This document shows positions 42,802-56,335 of a stretch of 64,000 bases of DNA, piece by piece. This DNA comes from Mangifera indica (lineage: Eukaryota; Streptophyta; Magnoliopsida; Sapindales; Anacardiaceae): positions 29,187,463-29,251,462 of the forward strand of contig NC_058137.1 in assembly GCF_011075055.1 (NCBI RefSeq), written 5' to 3'. Every line of letters begins with the position of its first letter. The stretch's first letter is position 1. The notes beneath the pieces were generated by a model that worked only from the letters and a program-made list of their open reading frames with translations, did no database searches and had not been told where the DNA came from. The translations under genes and the position numbers were made by a program.

Positions 42802-45800
42802 TCAGCCTCCAAATAGAAACCCGGCTGCTTGCTCTTCATTCCCATCAAATAATTTGAGTGCTTGTATTACTGCGGCTCTTCCAAAGCCTAGTTCAATAAG
42901 CTTTGCAACTTTAGCTTCAAAATCAGCTCCCTAAAGTCAAAAAAATAATGTCAACCAAAAAAAAAAAAAAAGGGATTATAGTTATATTGAAGCTTAATCA
43001 ATCAAAGTTTACCATAACACAATTGAACATGGCGAATTTACCTGTGTTAGGTCACCAGGTGTGCTGGGCGCGACTCCTGTGACCAATGGAGGAAAAGATT
43101 ATCAGTTGTATATTAAACACTTCATACACTGTAAGAAAAACACTCAGTTATGTGTCTTCCAAGCAACAAAGCAAGCGATGATAAAAAGACAAAATTTGAA
43201 AACTAACCAGAAGATTGGCCTCCTGCAGGTGCAATATCTTTCTTATCTGTTGGTCCTGATGTCCCCTGGAGAATCAGAAGTATTCAATGGCAAAATTAGC
43301 GAAAATGAAATGAAATATTATCTTAACCCACTACTCATTTTCATACAGAAATTTCAGAAGATCAACAAAACTCGCAACATGGTATAGTATAGCATGACAT
43401 TCTTAGCAGTCCTCATCCATACAAGAATTATCCATCGATTTTCCCTAAAGTTCAACTTGGACTAACTTATAAGATAGAATCTAAATTCGAACAATTTAGA
43501 GTTTATAGAACCAGAATTCATCAAAAGTTCATTTGTTGAAATCATCATGCAATGCAGGATATTAAGAAAATCAGCTTTCTCAAGAGTAGACTTACAGCAG
43601 TTCCTGAGCTGGATGCTTGTTTGGAGTACTTCTCTTCATCCAGAAACTTTTGAGGAATATCTTTCTCTGAAAAGCACATAATTTATTTCAACTTACAATA
43701 CAAGTTTCAACATTAAAGACATTGATAATCTAATGAACCATAGAAGATCAGTTTTAACCATATACATGGATATTAATGTTCATCATTAAAAGAGATTAGC
43801 TTACACACACAGAGAAAGATATACAGTGATTTGAGGACTAACCTTGCAAAAATGGTACAGCTACCTCTCCTCCACCAACTCTTAAAACATTGTCCTTCAA
43901 GTCAATCATACACTATAGACAGTGACTTGGTTAAAACAAATCCAGGAAATAGTATAAAAGGAAACACGAAATTGGGCTGGTACATTAGATATTAGAGCAA
44001 GAGATGATGCTACCTGGTGCTTTCGAAGCATATCTAGCCCGAAGAGGAATTCCATGTTGGGAGAATCCAGTACCAAAAATGAGCAGGGGTAGAATATATT
44101 TCCAATCTACAGAAGGAGATAAGTAAAACATGTGCCCAACATAAATTATGACAGAGGTTAAAATTTCAAATTTCAACAATAAATATTTCAGCAAGATGTC
44201 AGTAATACAACATCAATAAAAAAATACCGTGAGAATAATTCCTATGTTTACTGCTCATATATGACTCATTTGATGTTAAGGAAAGAGAGCACACGTGAAC
44301 AAATGGGGGGAAATGACAACCCATTCCCATATAAACAAGTTTGGCACACATCAGAGCGAGGAAATTGCAAACAAAAGAACATCAGAAACCCACTGTCAAC
44401 AACTTCTCATGCATTTGGTGGAATCAGAGAGAATCACTGCTTGGTCAATCATTAAAAAATTTTGTAATTATTAAGGAAATATTTTACTAAAAACACTGTA
44501 ACTAGCCTTCAGTGGTTTCTTTGATATCCACAGAAAGTAAATTTTAATACCTTGATTGGGGCCACATGAATTCGACCAAGAATCTCAGACTGACCAACTC
44601 CAAGAGCCACACCTTTGTAACGTTGATCTAAAAGCCTAAGCAATCTGTAAATGGCCACATCAACAACATTATAACCACAGACGACCTTCCATGCTAAAAT
44701 GGTATCTAATCTAATTTTCACTCAAACCATAACCATCTTACAGTAGAGAATGCAACACATTGTATAACTAAAAGGCCTTACAAGAAAGGTAAACCAATTA
44801 TGTCACCTCCTGTCTTATTATGCTGGCCTTGTTAGATAACAAATAACAAGTGTTTTACAGAAGCACATAATCTACAGGTATAGCCTGGTTTAGACTGAAT
44901 ATAAATGTACACAAATTTATTCTTTACTATAAAAAACTAAATTGTATCAAGTATGAACTTGCATGCAAAGGGGATTGTTCCAAAACACCAGCATTGCTAT
45001 GTAAAGCAAATGAATGGACATATGAAACACATACCCACAACGTTCTGCACAGCTTCTTGATATTATTGTTGACTGTGCACCACTATCTACAAATGCCTGA
45101 AAAAAAGACAATCAAATACAGATACATTCTAAGTTTTAGATTTCCCCTATAACACAAAAGATGCAAAATCTCATTTAATTGTATTAAAGCTGGCAACAGA
45201 TTACATTGAGATTTGAAGAAAGAAAGAAGAAAGCTCTATGACTACTTGAGTAGGATGATACAAGAAAAGGTAACAAGAGCACAATAGCATAATCTTTAGT
45301 TTGCTATGTTGGACTTGAGTACCTTCAAAGGAACACCATTAACCTCCATGTCAACGTACAACATAACCTGAAGTATTACACAAGAAGGTTAAATGAAAAC
45401 AAAACAACAAACAAATTGTGGGTTACTAAGGTTAAAAAGCATACATACCACTCTTGCAAAAGCCTCAGGGTTATGTTCCAAGGCAGCTGCCCAATTATCA
45501 TCAATTCCTTTCTGCAAAAGAAGTAGAAACATCCAAAAGGTCACATAATCAATAAATTGTCAAGGCAGCCCTAGTATAGCATATGGAAAGAGAAAAAACA
45601 ACATAATTGGCCAAACAGTCTAAACTTAAATTTTGATTCGATACAATTATACTGACCTGGCGAATGATAGCTTCAATTTTCTTTTGTGCTTCAACATCAA
45701 AAGGATCCGCATAAAGGAGTTCCTAAAACAGAACAAGAACGTAATAGAAAATCCAGCTTCTCATTATGAATTTACAGTGAATTCATTATGATCAACCAAA

Positions 45801-47629
45801 ATTTTGGACTCAAAAATGTCTATTGAAATTGATAGAAACAAATGACAAGAAAAAGTTGTACAATACTTCTTATTTTATGTTAATAAATCCTTACCAGATA
45901 TTTTCTCTAATTAGTCTATTGACACAATGCCAGAATTATAACTAGAGTGGTTAAATGGAAAAAAAAATCTTTAAATGACTGAAATATAACTAATTAAATT
46001 GACAAGTCACACGCCTACTCACAAGCTCCTCATCTTGTTGACGTCGTAAGATAGATCTTTGACGGTGTCTCTCTCTTAACAGCTCCTGCAGTCTATTGAG
46101 ATCATTTCCAAGGACAACTCGTGCCAATTCAGGATCAGCCTGAAAGTTCAACACCAGTTTAATGCCAAAAAACCGACAAATTGGCTTATCAGTCATCAAT
46201 GAGAAACTGGTGAAAACAGTCCAGTCTACCTGAAACAGTTGTGTCATCATATTAGAGTCATTCCGTAAATGCTGCTGGAAAGCTGCAGGGTTCACAGCAG
46301 AACCATCTGGGTTGAAGCCCAAGTTATTAGCAGATGTACTGAAATAATTAGAGATTTTTTCAGTTAGCAAGAAAAGGAAAGTAACAAATTTGATTTCAGA
46401 CTGTGAATGGTCTATGAGAACAACCAAGAAGAGAAAAGATCTATGGGCTATCTCAGCTTATCACTTGATTCAAGGAAAGCTGTCATTCACAATCCGTTAT
46501 GGAGGCTTTACTTCTTTTTCTGGTTTTTCAAGTTTTTTACGAAGAATTCAAACCATACAGCTCAGCAATAGCTACTTTTAACATCTTCCTAAATTTTTAT
46601 CTGGAGTGACTTAATTAATGTAACTAACCAAACAGCTCAACATGTAAGAACCTTGTATCTATAAATCCTGGTAACCATGATAGACGTCAAAAACATATTT
46701 CTCACACATTACAATTTCATATCATTCCTTGTATCCATAATCGGTATTCACTTCCAGCAGCTTTCTAAGGAGATTGAGACATTCCAAAGAACAAAAACAA
46801 TCTCAGATAAATAACAGAAGTATGGGGATTATTCAAACCAAAGTCAACAATATATCAATAAACAGCATAAAGTCTGTCATCTAAATAAATTATGACATAA
46901 AAGTGATGTTACAGCCAGCGTTACTAATTTTTTTACAAATTTTATAGGTCGTAATGCCAAAAATCTAAATGCATATCCAAATCAACCTAGAATAAGAACC
47001 CTAACACAGCATGCATCATTACTAAAATCTGAAAAACATCATAATTTAACCAAACAATGAAAAACCAAGCCGCAGGCATTGCAACGCGGTCAAACACCAA
47101 CAACATCTAACAATGCAGAATCAATATCCTCAACAAAAAGCAACAATTTTTCAGCATACCTAGATGTAGCATTAGAGACCATCATAATCAAATCCTCATC
47201 TTTAACACCCAACGCACTCAGTTTCTCAGCATTCCCCATTTCCCTCCCATTATACAGCAGCTGTTGTTGCCTAAGCGATACCCGAGTCTTCTCGAAACAC
47301 ACGTATATATAAAAAATTCACAAAAATAAAAACAAAAACAACTCATTAACCCAAAACAGATTCTTTTTCTTCAATATCAAAACTACCCATTATCAAAAAG
47401 TTGAAAACTTAAACATAAAGAAAGCAACTTTACCTCAACTTCGAGTAGAGCTTTAACGTTTTCAACCTGTTACAAAAAGCCCAGAAACAAAAAAATAAAC
47501 TTTTGCCAAAATTCTATTCGAACATGAAAAATAAGATCAATTTTTAATGGAAAGCTTCTTTACAGTTTCATGGGGATCAACATCTAAGGTAATGATATGT
47601 TCATCTTCAGTCATTACAGTAATCTTCAT
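42802..47629 (-). CDS. DDI1: DNA-damage inducible protein 1 (UBL - retroviral-type protease - UBA)
   Basis: Sixteen exons in transcript order: 47629-47564, 47466-47434, 47287-47160, 46338-46230, 46139-46023, 45722-45657, 45511-45449, 45367-45323, 45096-45035, 44644-44551, 44106-44014, 43912-43843, 43666-43596, 43265-43208, 43076-43042 and 42930-42802. They give 412 residues; family length is about 410. The ubiquitin-like domain is residues 1-75 (MKITVMTEDEHIITLDVDP, QQQLLYNGREM). A helical Sti1-like middle part follows (NMMTQLFQADPELARVVLG). The retropepsin-like domain is about 185-310 with active site DSGAQ (Asp213), and a C-terminal UBA spans about 370-410 (KVAKLIELGFGRAAVIQAL). DDI1 is a shuttle and protease for ubiquitinated proteasome substrates. 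All catalytic and binding parts are intact. Confidence 0.95.
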
Positions 47630-48859
47630 CTCTCTATTCTCTTCCTTCTGAGTGGATCTCTTGGTGTTTGTGTGAAGTCCAACCAATTCAACTCTTTGGG
47701 CTTTAGATAGTGCTTTGGTTTCTCAGTTTGTTGTAGTACTGTGTTGTGTTTGTTCTCGTTTTTGTTTTTTATTTTTTTTTTTTATGAACTTCGATCGAGT
47801 TTTGGTTTCAAGTCTTGAGGTAGAAGAGACTGAGAAAGGTCGTAAGAATCTCTGCGGTGGGGAACTCTGAAAGCTAGTACATTGATCAATTATGTGAAGA
47901 AACGTAGCACGACAATAAATTGGGCATTTTTGCAATTTAGAAACATAAAGTGATAAAAGGTGTTATCTTTAATAAAAACCCGTCAAAAGAGTACTAGGGT
48001 AGCCCTTCTTTTTCAACCGATCAGAGGTTAGAATTATTTTGTGAAGTGAAATTGGTCAAAGGATAGGGTTGTTATGAAACCCAACAAAAAAATTGGGTTA
48101 AAAAAATTTCCAAAATATTTGGTAACGCATATGTCAAATTTAAATATTATACGTCAAAATGATATATTAATAAATTTAAAAATTAAACTAAATTGATTTG
48201 ATTGTTGTATTAATATTAACTTATTTAAAATTTTAATTATGATATATTAATATTATGTTGTTGTTATTATTAATTTGTCTCATTACTAATAAATTTAAAT
48301 TTAAATTTGATTTATTTATAAAAATATGCCCAATTATTAGTTTAAATTCAATTTTTTTAATCTAAATTATAATTCAAATTTGATCAATTTGGATGCTCTA
48401 AACTAATGACACTTCATTAATGTGCTTAACATGAATCAATTCTGAGCAACAAAGTAAAGTAGAGGTTTATATGGTCAAAACAACTACTAAATGTGGCTAT
48501 TTCCCAATTTTTTCACAGTGGCCTTTTGTACCTCCAAATCACTTCTGAAAAAAAAAAAAATCCTATTTGCGTCCTGATATTCTGATGCTTGTATGATTAA
48601 GCTTATGCTCCCTCCAAACTCTCAAGAGCAACACAGGGAGCAGCTCCCAATAAAATCTCTCCCAACTTTTATTCTCTTTGTGTGTCCTCTTCAATTTTCA
48701 AACCCACTTAAGAGTTTTAAATGCAGATCACTCCCTGAACTGAAAGATTGAAACTTGAGCCAGTTGGTTGCAAAGAATCTTAACAAAATCGCTACTTTAA
48801 TTGTTCTCAATTGCATCCCAGTTGAATTCGTTGAATGATTCATTGACGGCCTTGTAAAG
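47630..48859. promoter_or_regulatory. Divergent intergenic region DDI1 / TFB1
   Basis: About 1.2 kb between two diverging start codons, so it carries both promoters. The DDI1 side has a leader rich in T and CTTCC motifs. The centre (about 48080-48440) is AT-rich with the dispersed AATTTAAATTTGA type repeat. The TFB1 side has TATTATTC-poor, C/T-rich leader sequence from about 48600. No gene is seen; the small reverse frame at 48691-48981 is a shadow of TFB1 exon 1. Confidence 0.55.
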
Positions 48860-51800
48860 ATGTCCAGCTTGCAAGTCACCAAGCGAACCAAGTACAAAAC
48901 ATCCGTCAAAGACCCCGGCTCTCCCGGTGCTCTTAGAATGGTTTCTCTCGTTTTCTCTTCAAAACTTGTTATCGTTTTCATTCTTTTATGTTCATTGATT
49001 GTTAATGCATTGTTTATTGATTAGTTTCTTTTATTGTTAATTTGTAAAGAATGAACAGAAATTGTTGTTCGTGCCTGATAATCGTAACTCTGGTACTAAG
49101 GTGGTTGTGGAGTTCAAGTCAATTCAAGGTAGGTTTTTTAAAATTAATTTTTTATTTTAATGATATTATTTCATCTTTGTGTGTAATATCTGTGTGGGGT
49201 TTTGTTTACAGGGCATAAATATACTAAGGAGGGATCAAACAAGCCGCCATTGATTAATTTATCCAATGTTCAGGTTTGTGGTTCTCATTTTGTAAGTAAG
49301 GTGTAAATTTTTGTTCCTGTTTCGTTTATGTTGTGTTGAATAATGTGTGTGTTTGTTTCAGGGGGGAAGCTACATTTTTGAGTTTGATAGTTATGCTGAT
49401 CTCCATGTTTGCCGAGATTTTGTGAGTAAGTCTCATCGATTTCCTTGAAGGTTTTGAAGTTTTAATTGCATATGTATGATTTAGATAATTCCTTTAATGT
49501 TATTGATGTGGATTTTCATTGTAAGGAATGTTTACTTATGAGTTGTAATTCCTTTGCAGTGCTTTGTTTGGTTTTATGTGCGCACTTGGATTATAATACT
49601 CATTAATTGAAACTCTTGGAACTCCCATTTTTACTCTCTATGTGTTATCATTATTTTTGGTTTTTTTTTTCACATCGAAGATATACATTTCTTTGTGCGT
49701 TCCTGAGAAAGGGATCAGTGCCCTCTCAAAAAAAATTGATTAGTTTGCCAGTGCTGTTTATCCTTTTGTTTGGAAAGACTTACATTTTAATGTAGATGTA
49801 TTTGAAGAAATTGTGTAGTGAGATTGCTGAGTTTAGGGTCTTAAATGGAGTATATCTATGCCTTTGCCTCTTGTGGTTAGTGCATCTTGTTAGAGTATAT
49901 ACTTTTCTAAAAGAAAAAAGTTTCCATCGTAGGATTGCCGATTAGATTGCTGTATTTTGTTATTCCTCTTTTTTTTTTTCATATGAAACTTATATTTGTT
50001 TTGTTGTAAACAGGCAAAGTCCTTGAGAAGTCCAGAGAGACTTCAGGCACTGCTTCTGAAAAGGCTGCTGTTACATTAGCGGATGAACAACTTAGCACAG
50101 CAGAAATGCAGCTTCGAATTAAGCTCTTGCAAGAGGATAGGTAATCTATTGCTTATGATCATATGATATTAAGCAATTATTTTCATTTTATGTACTCATG
50201 TAATTAGCTTAGTGATAATAGTTTAATCTGAGATCCTCCTTGTGCTCTTGAATTTATTGTGTTAGAACTAAAAGCTTCACTTGATATGACTTATTTTTTT
50301 CCCTCCACAGTGAGTTGCAGAAACTTCATCAGCAATTTGTTGGTGGTAATATCTTGACAGAAGCTGAATTTTGGGCAACAAGGAAGGTTTTTTTTCTTCT
50401 TGAAGATTTATATTTAAACACAATCTTTTTTTAGTAGTAAATTTTCATTTAACTTATAAACTTTCTGCTTTTTCCATTGATTTGTACCTTTCTGTTTTAT
50501 CCAATGGGTTAAAATCTACATTGAGTTATTATTCTGTGCATAGGAAGACCAAATACTTATCAATGAGTATATAATTGTAATTCTGCTGCTGATTCATGAT
50601 GCAGAAGTTGCTGGATACAGACTCCTGCAGGAAGTCAAAACAGCGGGTTGGTTTTAAAAGTGTCATGATTTCAGACATAAGACCATTAACTGATGGTCAG
50701 GTATGCTGCCTGTTTTTCTCTTTCTATTTAGCAAAAGGTTTTAAGAGTTGTTTTTTTCTCATATTGAAGTTGTTATTTTAACCTTCTAACTTTAGTTCCT
50801 GGGAAAGTTGTAATTCTTATTTCTCTCTGTTTCCTCTTTTTTAAACTTTTCAGACAAACAAAGTTACATTTAGTTTGACACCAGAGATCATTCTACAGGT
50901 TTGTCTCTCCTTTCATTTACTCATTTTTTATGTTAGGGGCAAATTTTAGCTTGCTTTTAAGAGCTTACATACAATTTATAAGCTCAAGAGGTACTGTAAC
51001 ATTATGTCAAAGCCAAACTGACCAACTGGTCATGTGTTTGAATCCCCCTATCATATTAGGTAATTTTTAATAAGTGTGTTTATGGATATGATTATATTTG
51101 TAGTTGTAATTATGTTTGATCCATATGCAAGTGCCCATGAGGGAGCATGTTAGAGCTCAAATATCATTTTTGGCCCCTTGTAAACTTAAGCTTTTTGGCC
51201 AGTTGGTAACTTAAAACTCTTAAGTGTGGAGGATACGCTTTTAGCATTTGGCCTACTATTGTATTTTTTTCTTTACTTATGTTTCTTTTGTGTGAATGGA
51301 TAAATTTTCTTTCAGATTTTTGCGGAGAAACCAGCTGTTCATCAGGCGTATTTGAATTTTGTTCCCAAAAAGGTAGTGTCAACCTTGGAACTTCTTTTTG
51401 AATTTCTTAGGTAATGTTCTTTCAGAATTATGAGTTTCCACTATGGTATTTTTGGTGTGTAATATATGTATATTCATCTTAGATGACAGAAATGGAATTC
51501 TGGACCAAATATTGTAGAGCAGAATACCTCAACCATACGAAAAATGTTCATGCTGTGGCAGCAGAGGCCGCTGAAGATGAGGAGCTTGCTGTTTTTCTTA
51601 AGGAAGATGATATATTGGCAAGAGAAGTTCGTAAGAAGGTGCTTTTCTTGGGGAGCTGGATCCTTTATACTCAATTGTTCCATTAAAATTTCCTAAATGT
51701 AAAAAGTTTCCTACTTTTTGGCTTATCTCCTGATATTTTTTGTTAAGATCCTTTATATAATTGCAGATTAGACGGGTTGATCCAACCCTAGACATGGAAG

Positions 51801-54720
51801 CTGATGAAGGGGATGATTACACCCATCTGCCTGTAAGTTGGATGACACCATTTTCCAATTTTATTTATTTCTTGGCTCTTTCCTTTTTCCTGATCTGTGG
51901 TAGACTATTTTTTTTGTTTTTTTCAAGTTTCCTACTTGAGTGTAAATTACATTTTATATTATCAGTGCATAATCTGTTCCTAAAAGTTCATTTGTTGTCA
52001 ACAGTGTGATGGGTGCTTCTTCTAATTTTTTTATTGGTTGAACTGTTTTGTTTCATTTTCAAATATCAGTTGCATATTTTCAATTGCAGGATCATGGGAT
52101 TTTACGTGATGGTAGCAAGGAATTAAATAAATCTCAGAACGAATTTTATAGGAGGACTCTGCTGCAAGACCTTAATCGGCATGCTGCTATCGTTCTTGAA
52201 GGAAGAACTGTAGGTAAGGCATGCTCCATACAATTTTCTCTTTTATTCATGTTTAAATTTCACAGAAATGTTTGATAGCTGATTCTAATCTGTTGGAAAT
52301 ATTTATTGTATATTTCCTGTTTTCCTTTGAATCTGACATGGTATATATTTTTTCAATTATATCCTGTAAGCATGTTATACTAATTTTTTTTTTTTTTTTG
52401 GTGCTAGTTTTCAATAAACTTATATCTATCTGTTTATTTTGACTTTTGCAAATCTGAATTTAGATGTTGAAAGGGAGGACAACACAAATGCTGTAGCAGA
52501 GGCACTAGCGCATTCAAAACAGGGTGAGTGTGGTTTAGATTTCCTTCTTTTATCCCATCTGAGTTTGAATTCCCCACCCACCATACAACAACAAAAAAAG
52601 GATTGCAGCGTTGGCACAAGGATGGTCTAGATCTGTTATATGGTAAGTGTTGTTATTTTACTGTTATTTAATATAGGGATGGAAGAAGCTGATGGAAATG
52701 AAAACAAGAATAGAGCCGATAGAATCTCCCGGGTGACACCAATTGAGGACCTCCAACCAGCAGATAGTCTTCCTTTAGCCCCACTAAGCATTAAGGTTTG
52801 ACTTTCTTATCACTATTTGCTATCAGTTTGTTGTTGTTGCATATAATTTATGTCGAATTTCTGGAACCAGGATGCTCGAGAATACTTTGATTCTCAGCAG
52901 GTTAATGCACTAAAAACCTCCAGAGATGCATCAGCAAGGATGGAATCACGGAGCTGCAACACCCAGGAAGCATATGCTTCTATGAGGAATGCTATTTCTG
53001 AGATTAAAGAAAATGGATTAAGTGATCCAATAGTTAGTTCTGACGTTGCTATCAAGGTATTAGCACATGCGGATGTGATAATCATTACTCCATTTCCAGT
53101 AGATATGAGTAGATATATGTTATTAATGCAAGTATACTGTTCAAATTTATGTGTAGGTTTTTAATGGGTTGACTCAAAATATCTCTAGCATCAAATATCA
53201 TCTTGGGAAAAATCCTCGGGAGAGTGTTCTAGATAGATTGCCAAATACAACTAGAGAGAAACTTCTATTTGTGAGTTATCCTCACTTGTATTAATAAAAT
53301 ATAGTTTCTTTGCTAAATATAGTGGGTATTGGCTGATGCTTCTCATTATTTTTACTATCAATATAATCCTTTTACGTTTCCAATCAATAAAAGAAAGTTA
53401 ATCTACAAGATATATAATTTTTCTGATTGTTGTTGATTTTATCTGGTTTCTGACACAACATGATCTGTATTAGACTTCAAATTCAACGAATTATATGTTT
53501 GTTTCTTGTTCAACTTGTTAATTCTATTGCTAGATTTTGGTATAGTTTCCAGTGAATTCATGTTTACTAGGAAAACCTTATTCTATGCAGCATTGGACAA
53601 CGATTCAAGAATTACTGAGGCATTTTTGGTCTTCATATCCTATCACCACTCCATATATTTTTACTAAGGTAAAGACTTTGATTCTCTTCTTGTGATGAGT
53701 TTCCTGTGTCATATACTATTCAAACTGAGATTTGGTGTTGCCTAGGCATGCCACAAGGTTTTATAATTCAAACAATTTATCAGGCCATAATTTAAAAGTT
53801 TCTTCCTCTTTTGGGATGCTTGAAGTGTAGGCCTATCGATGCATAGACATCAGTAATTAGGCAAAATTTTGACAGTATTGAGAGATTTGGATTTTCATTT
53901 TTATTATGGTGAGGATATAGCATCTATATCTTTGTACATTCCTTTATGATATATGCAGGTAACCAGACTGAAGGATGCCATGTCTAATATTTATCCACAG
54001 CTAGAGGTATGTTTCCTGCAAAAGTTTGCATCTTAGCCTTTTTTCTTCTGCATGCTTATGCATTGAATCAGTTGCTAATGAAAAAAGTAATCTTGAATAC
54101 GATTGTAGAAGCTTGAATCATGTTGATTTGTACAACTTTTGTCATGTAATTTATAAATGACTTCTGTATTTATTACATACATTAACTTGAGCTACATCCT
54201 TATACCTCATCAAATTCCAGGAATTGAAGGAATCTTTGCAGTCAGATCTCCGGCACCAGGTTTCCCTCCTTGTTCGTCCAATGCAACAGGTCAGCAGTTC
54301 TCTCCAATACTTGGTCCAACAACATAACCTCTCTTATTCTCCCTGGATTGGTGGTTTTTGATTGTGGCTTCCAATCACACATCCGTTTCTAAACTAATAA
54401 ATGATGATACCTTGTCAGTAGTCTTTTTGTCACTTCAATGTATTTTGGTACACAATTTGAGTATATAGATAATGTATTATCATGTGATTGGATGATTTTG
54501 AATTAAAGATAAAATATCACTCAATCATACGATGACACATTATCTGTATACCCAAATTATATAACAAATGTGTGTACACATAGCATTGCTCGTATGTAAT
54601 ATGGAACTCATGGAAAATACCACTTTTGTGTAGGCTTTAGATGCTGCAATTCAACATCATGATGTCGACATGCAAAAGAGATCTGTAAAGAGTGGAGAGA
54701 AACCAAATGGATATACCTAA
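48860..54720 (+). CDS. TFB1: General transcription factor IIH subunit 1 (p62/TFB1)
   Basis: Twenty exons: 48860-48940, 49050-49128, 49212-49273, 49362-49425, 50014-50140, 50311-50386, 50605-50700, 50854-50898, 51316-51372, 51483-51638, 51767-51832, 52090-52213, 52464-52523, 52677-52795, 52871-53056, 53157-53270, 53591-53668, 53959-54006, 54221-54289, 54634-54720. They give 597 residues, as expected for plant TFB1. The N-terminal PH-like domain (MSSLQVTKRTKYKTSVKDPG to YADLHVCRDFV) is followed by two BSD domains (TEAEFWATRK; MTEMEFWTKYCRAEYL), then an acidic middle and a C-terminal helical part (FHWTTIQELLRHFWSSYP). It is a core TFIIH subunit needed for RNA polymerase II start and nucleotide excision repair. 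A MITE sits in the last intron. The frame is continuous in all phases. Confidence 0.95.
54436..54592. mobile_element. MITE, copy 2, in last TFB1 intron
   Basis: A hairpin-forming AT-rich element. The left arm contains AATTTGAGTATATAGATAATG and the right arm, reversed, AATTTGGGTATACAGATAATG; the core is TTTTGAATTAAAGATAAAAT. It ends near GTGTACACATAGCA. It belongs to the same family as 36866-37018. It lies inside intron 54290-54633 and does not touch splice sites. Confidence 0.8.
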
Positions 54721-56083
54721 AAGAAGAATTTGGTATCCATCATCAATTTGCAACCACAATACTGTGAAATTGTTCGCTGCTTCCACCCAATTTTGTTGTG
54801 AGCTTACACTAGATTAACGGCATGTTTCAATCCCATGTAAAAATACACTTGTGAATTCATCAGCTGGTGGCCATGTTTATACAATTCATTGTTCTGAAAA
54901 TTCACTGCTAAATACCATAGTTTTCTGAAGTTTTGCCAATTGAACTTCTGAATTCTTAACTTTCATTACTGCTGGTTGTTAAAACTATGATTTGTGAGGA
55001 AATTTTCAATGGGACGGCCAGGCATCTGATTTTTGAGAAAGTTTTCAAAGGAACATATACAGGCCCTGGCAGGGGGCACGCCTGTCCGTGCCTTTGTTCT
55101 CTGCCATCTTGCCACCCGTCCAGCCTTTGGGTTCTCCTGTTTTGGGCACAGCTGCCCTCCATTAGGCTTTCGTTGTTTCAGGCACAACTGTTCTGCCGTT
55201 GCCTTCCACTGCTGCTTTGACTGTCTCTATTCTTGCCATTGCTGTATCTATTACTGTGGTCAAATTTGACACAACATTGCATCCGCAGCCTCTGAGGCAA
55301 CAGGTTGCAGAATCTAAACTTTGTTTTGTGAAAAATGCCCATTAATCTGAACATTGTTTCAATCATAGTCTCGACTCAAGAACAAACTCTAATATTTTTT
55401 AGTCATAAAACATTGTCTCTGTTCTGATAAACGATCTGGTAAAGCCATCAACTGCAAGGCAACTGAAGTGCACTTTTGTGAGACAAACTGGAGCCCTCTG
55501 TTATGCTAGTGTTGAAAGACAACTCAACAGCAAAAAAAGATCATATATTTTCAACCTGTGGATTCTTATTCAGTTGCTGGCTTGAGCATAAAAAAGCACT
55601 AAAAGTATTTTTAGGAATTTCAGTTCAATTATAATGTCAAAATTATCCACATTATACAACTTTAAAAGACAACTCAGCAGCCAAAAAGATTAAATTTTCA
55701 ACCCAACAGTGCCTGTTGAGAATGTAATATGCTGCTGCTGACTTGGGCATCAAAAAATTACTAGAACTCTTTATGGTTTTTTTTTTTTTTTTTGGGAATT
55801 TCAATTCAATTAGAATCTAAAGAAACCCTTAATCCATTTAGTGTTTGATGCTGAAAAGTTTGGATCTTTCAGGTATCTATAACATTCAATGCCACAAATA
55901 AACAACCCCAACAACAAAGCAATTCATCAACACAATCAAAGAATATATTATATATATTCTAGTTCAATGATCCATCAATATCAAATTAACAATCCCAAAT
56001 TCCAATATCCTAATTCAAGTACCAAGAAAAACAGAAACACAAAAAACAGAAAAAAAAATAATCAATACTGATGAAGAATCAAA
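54721..56083. other. TFB1 3' UTR and intergenic DNA with a GC-richer patch
   Basis: The first part is TFB1 3' UTR. At 55000-55270 there is a distinctly GC-richer patch (GCCCTGGCAGGGGGCACGCC and CAGC/CTGC-rich text). Its frames on both strands show no domain. It contains a loose internal repeat (GAGGAAATTTTCAATGGGAC and GAGAAAGTTTTCAAAGGAAC). It looks like a transposon remnant, without proof. The rest is plain AT-rich DNA. The 3' UTR of the small reverse gene ends near here. Confidence 0.45.
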
Positions 56084-56335
56084 CTAAAAGGGAGAAGGAG
56101 GAGGAACATAATTGAAGAAAGGTCTTCCGTTTCCACAGAGAGAGCCATGAACGTCTGGATCACAAACATGCAGAGTATCTTTAGCCTTGTGAAAGGCTTT
56201 CTTGAAAACTCCGAATCCGAACAGCAACCCGATAAGAATCACCACTGCTATCAAACAAATACAAAACATGCACATCTTGGTTCCGCAACAACACATCTTG
56301 ACAATGCCCTTTTCAGCACAACTCAACTCGCCCAC
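56084..56335 (-). CDS. Small Cys-rich single-pass membrane protein, unknown function
   Basis: Intact frame of 83 residues. The N-terminal part MGELSCAEKGIVKMCCCGTK has a CCC cluster that could be palmitoylated. One transmembrane helix spans about residues 21-43 (MCMFCICLIAVVILIGLLFG). A short basic segment FKKAFHKAKD follows, then a Cys/Gly/Pro-rich tail (CDPDVHGSLCGNG and a PPPSPF end). I believe similar small plant proteins exist but cannot name the family with confidence. It sits between TFB1 and VARICOSE on the opposite strand. The overlapping forward frames are shadows. Support comes from the coherent membrane topology and a leader with a plausible promoter at 56340-56450. Confidence 0.72.
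   Translation of the reverse strand: MGELSCAEKGIVKMCCCGTKMCMFCICLIAVVILIGLLFGFGVFKKAFHKAKDTLHVCDPDVHGSLCGNGRPFFNYVPPPSPF

Noticed and set aside
43061..43387. 108-residue forward frame
   Set aside because: Overlaps DDI1 exons 14 and 15 on the other strand; shadow.
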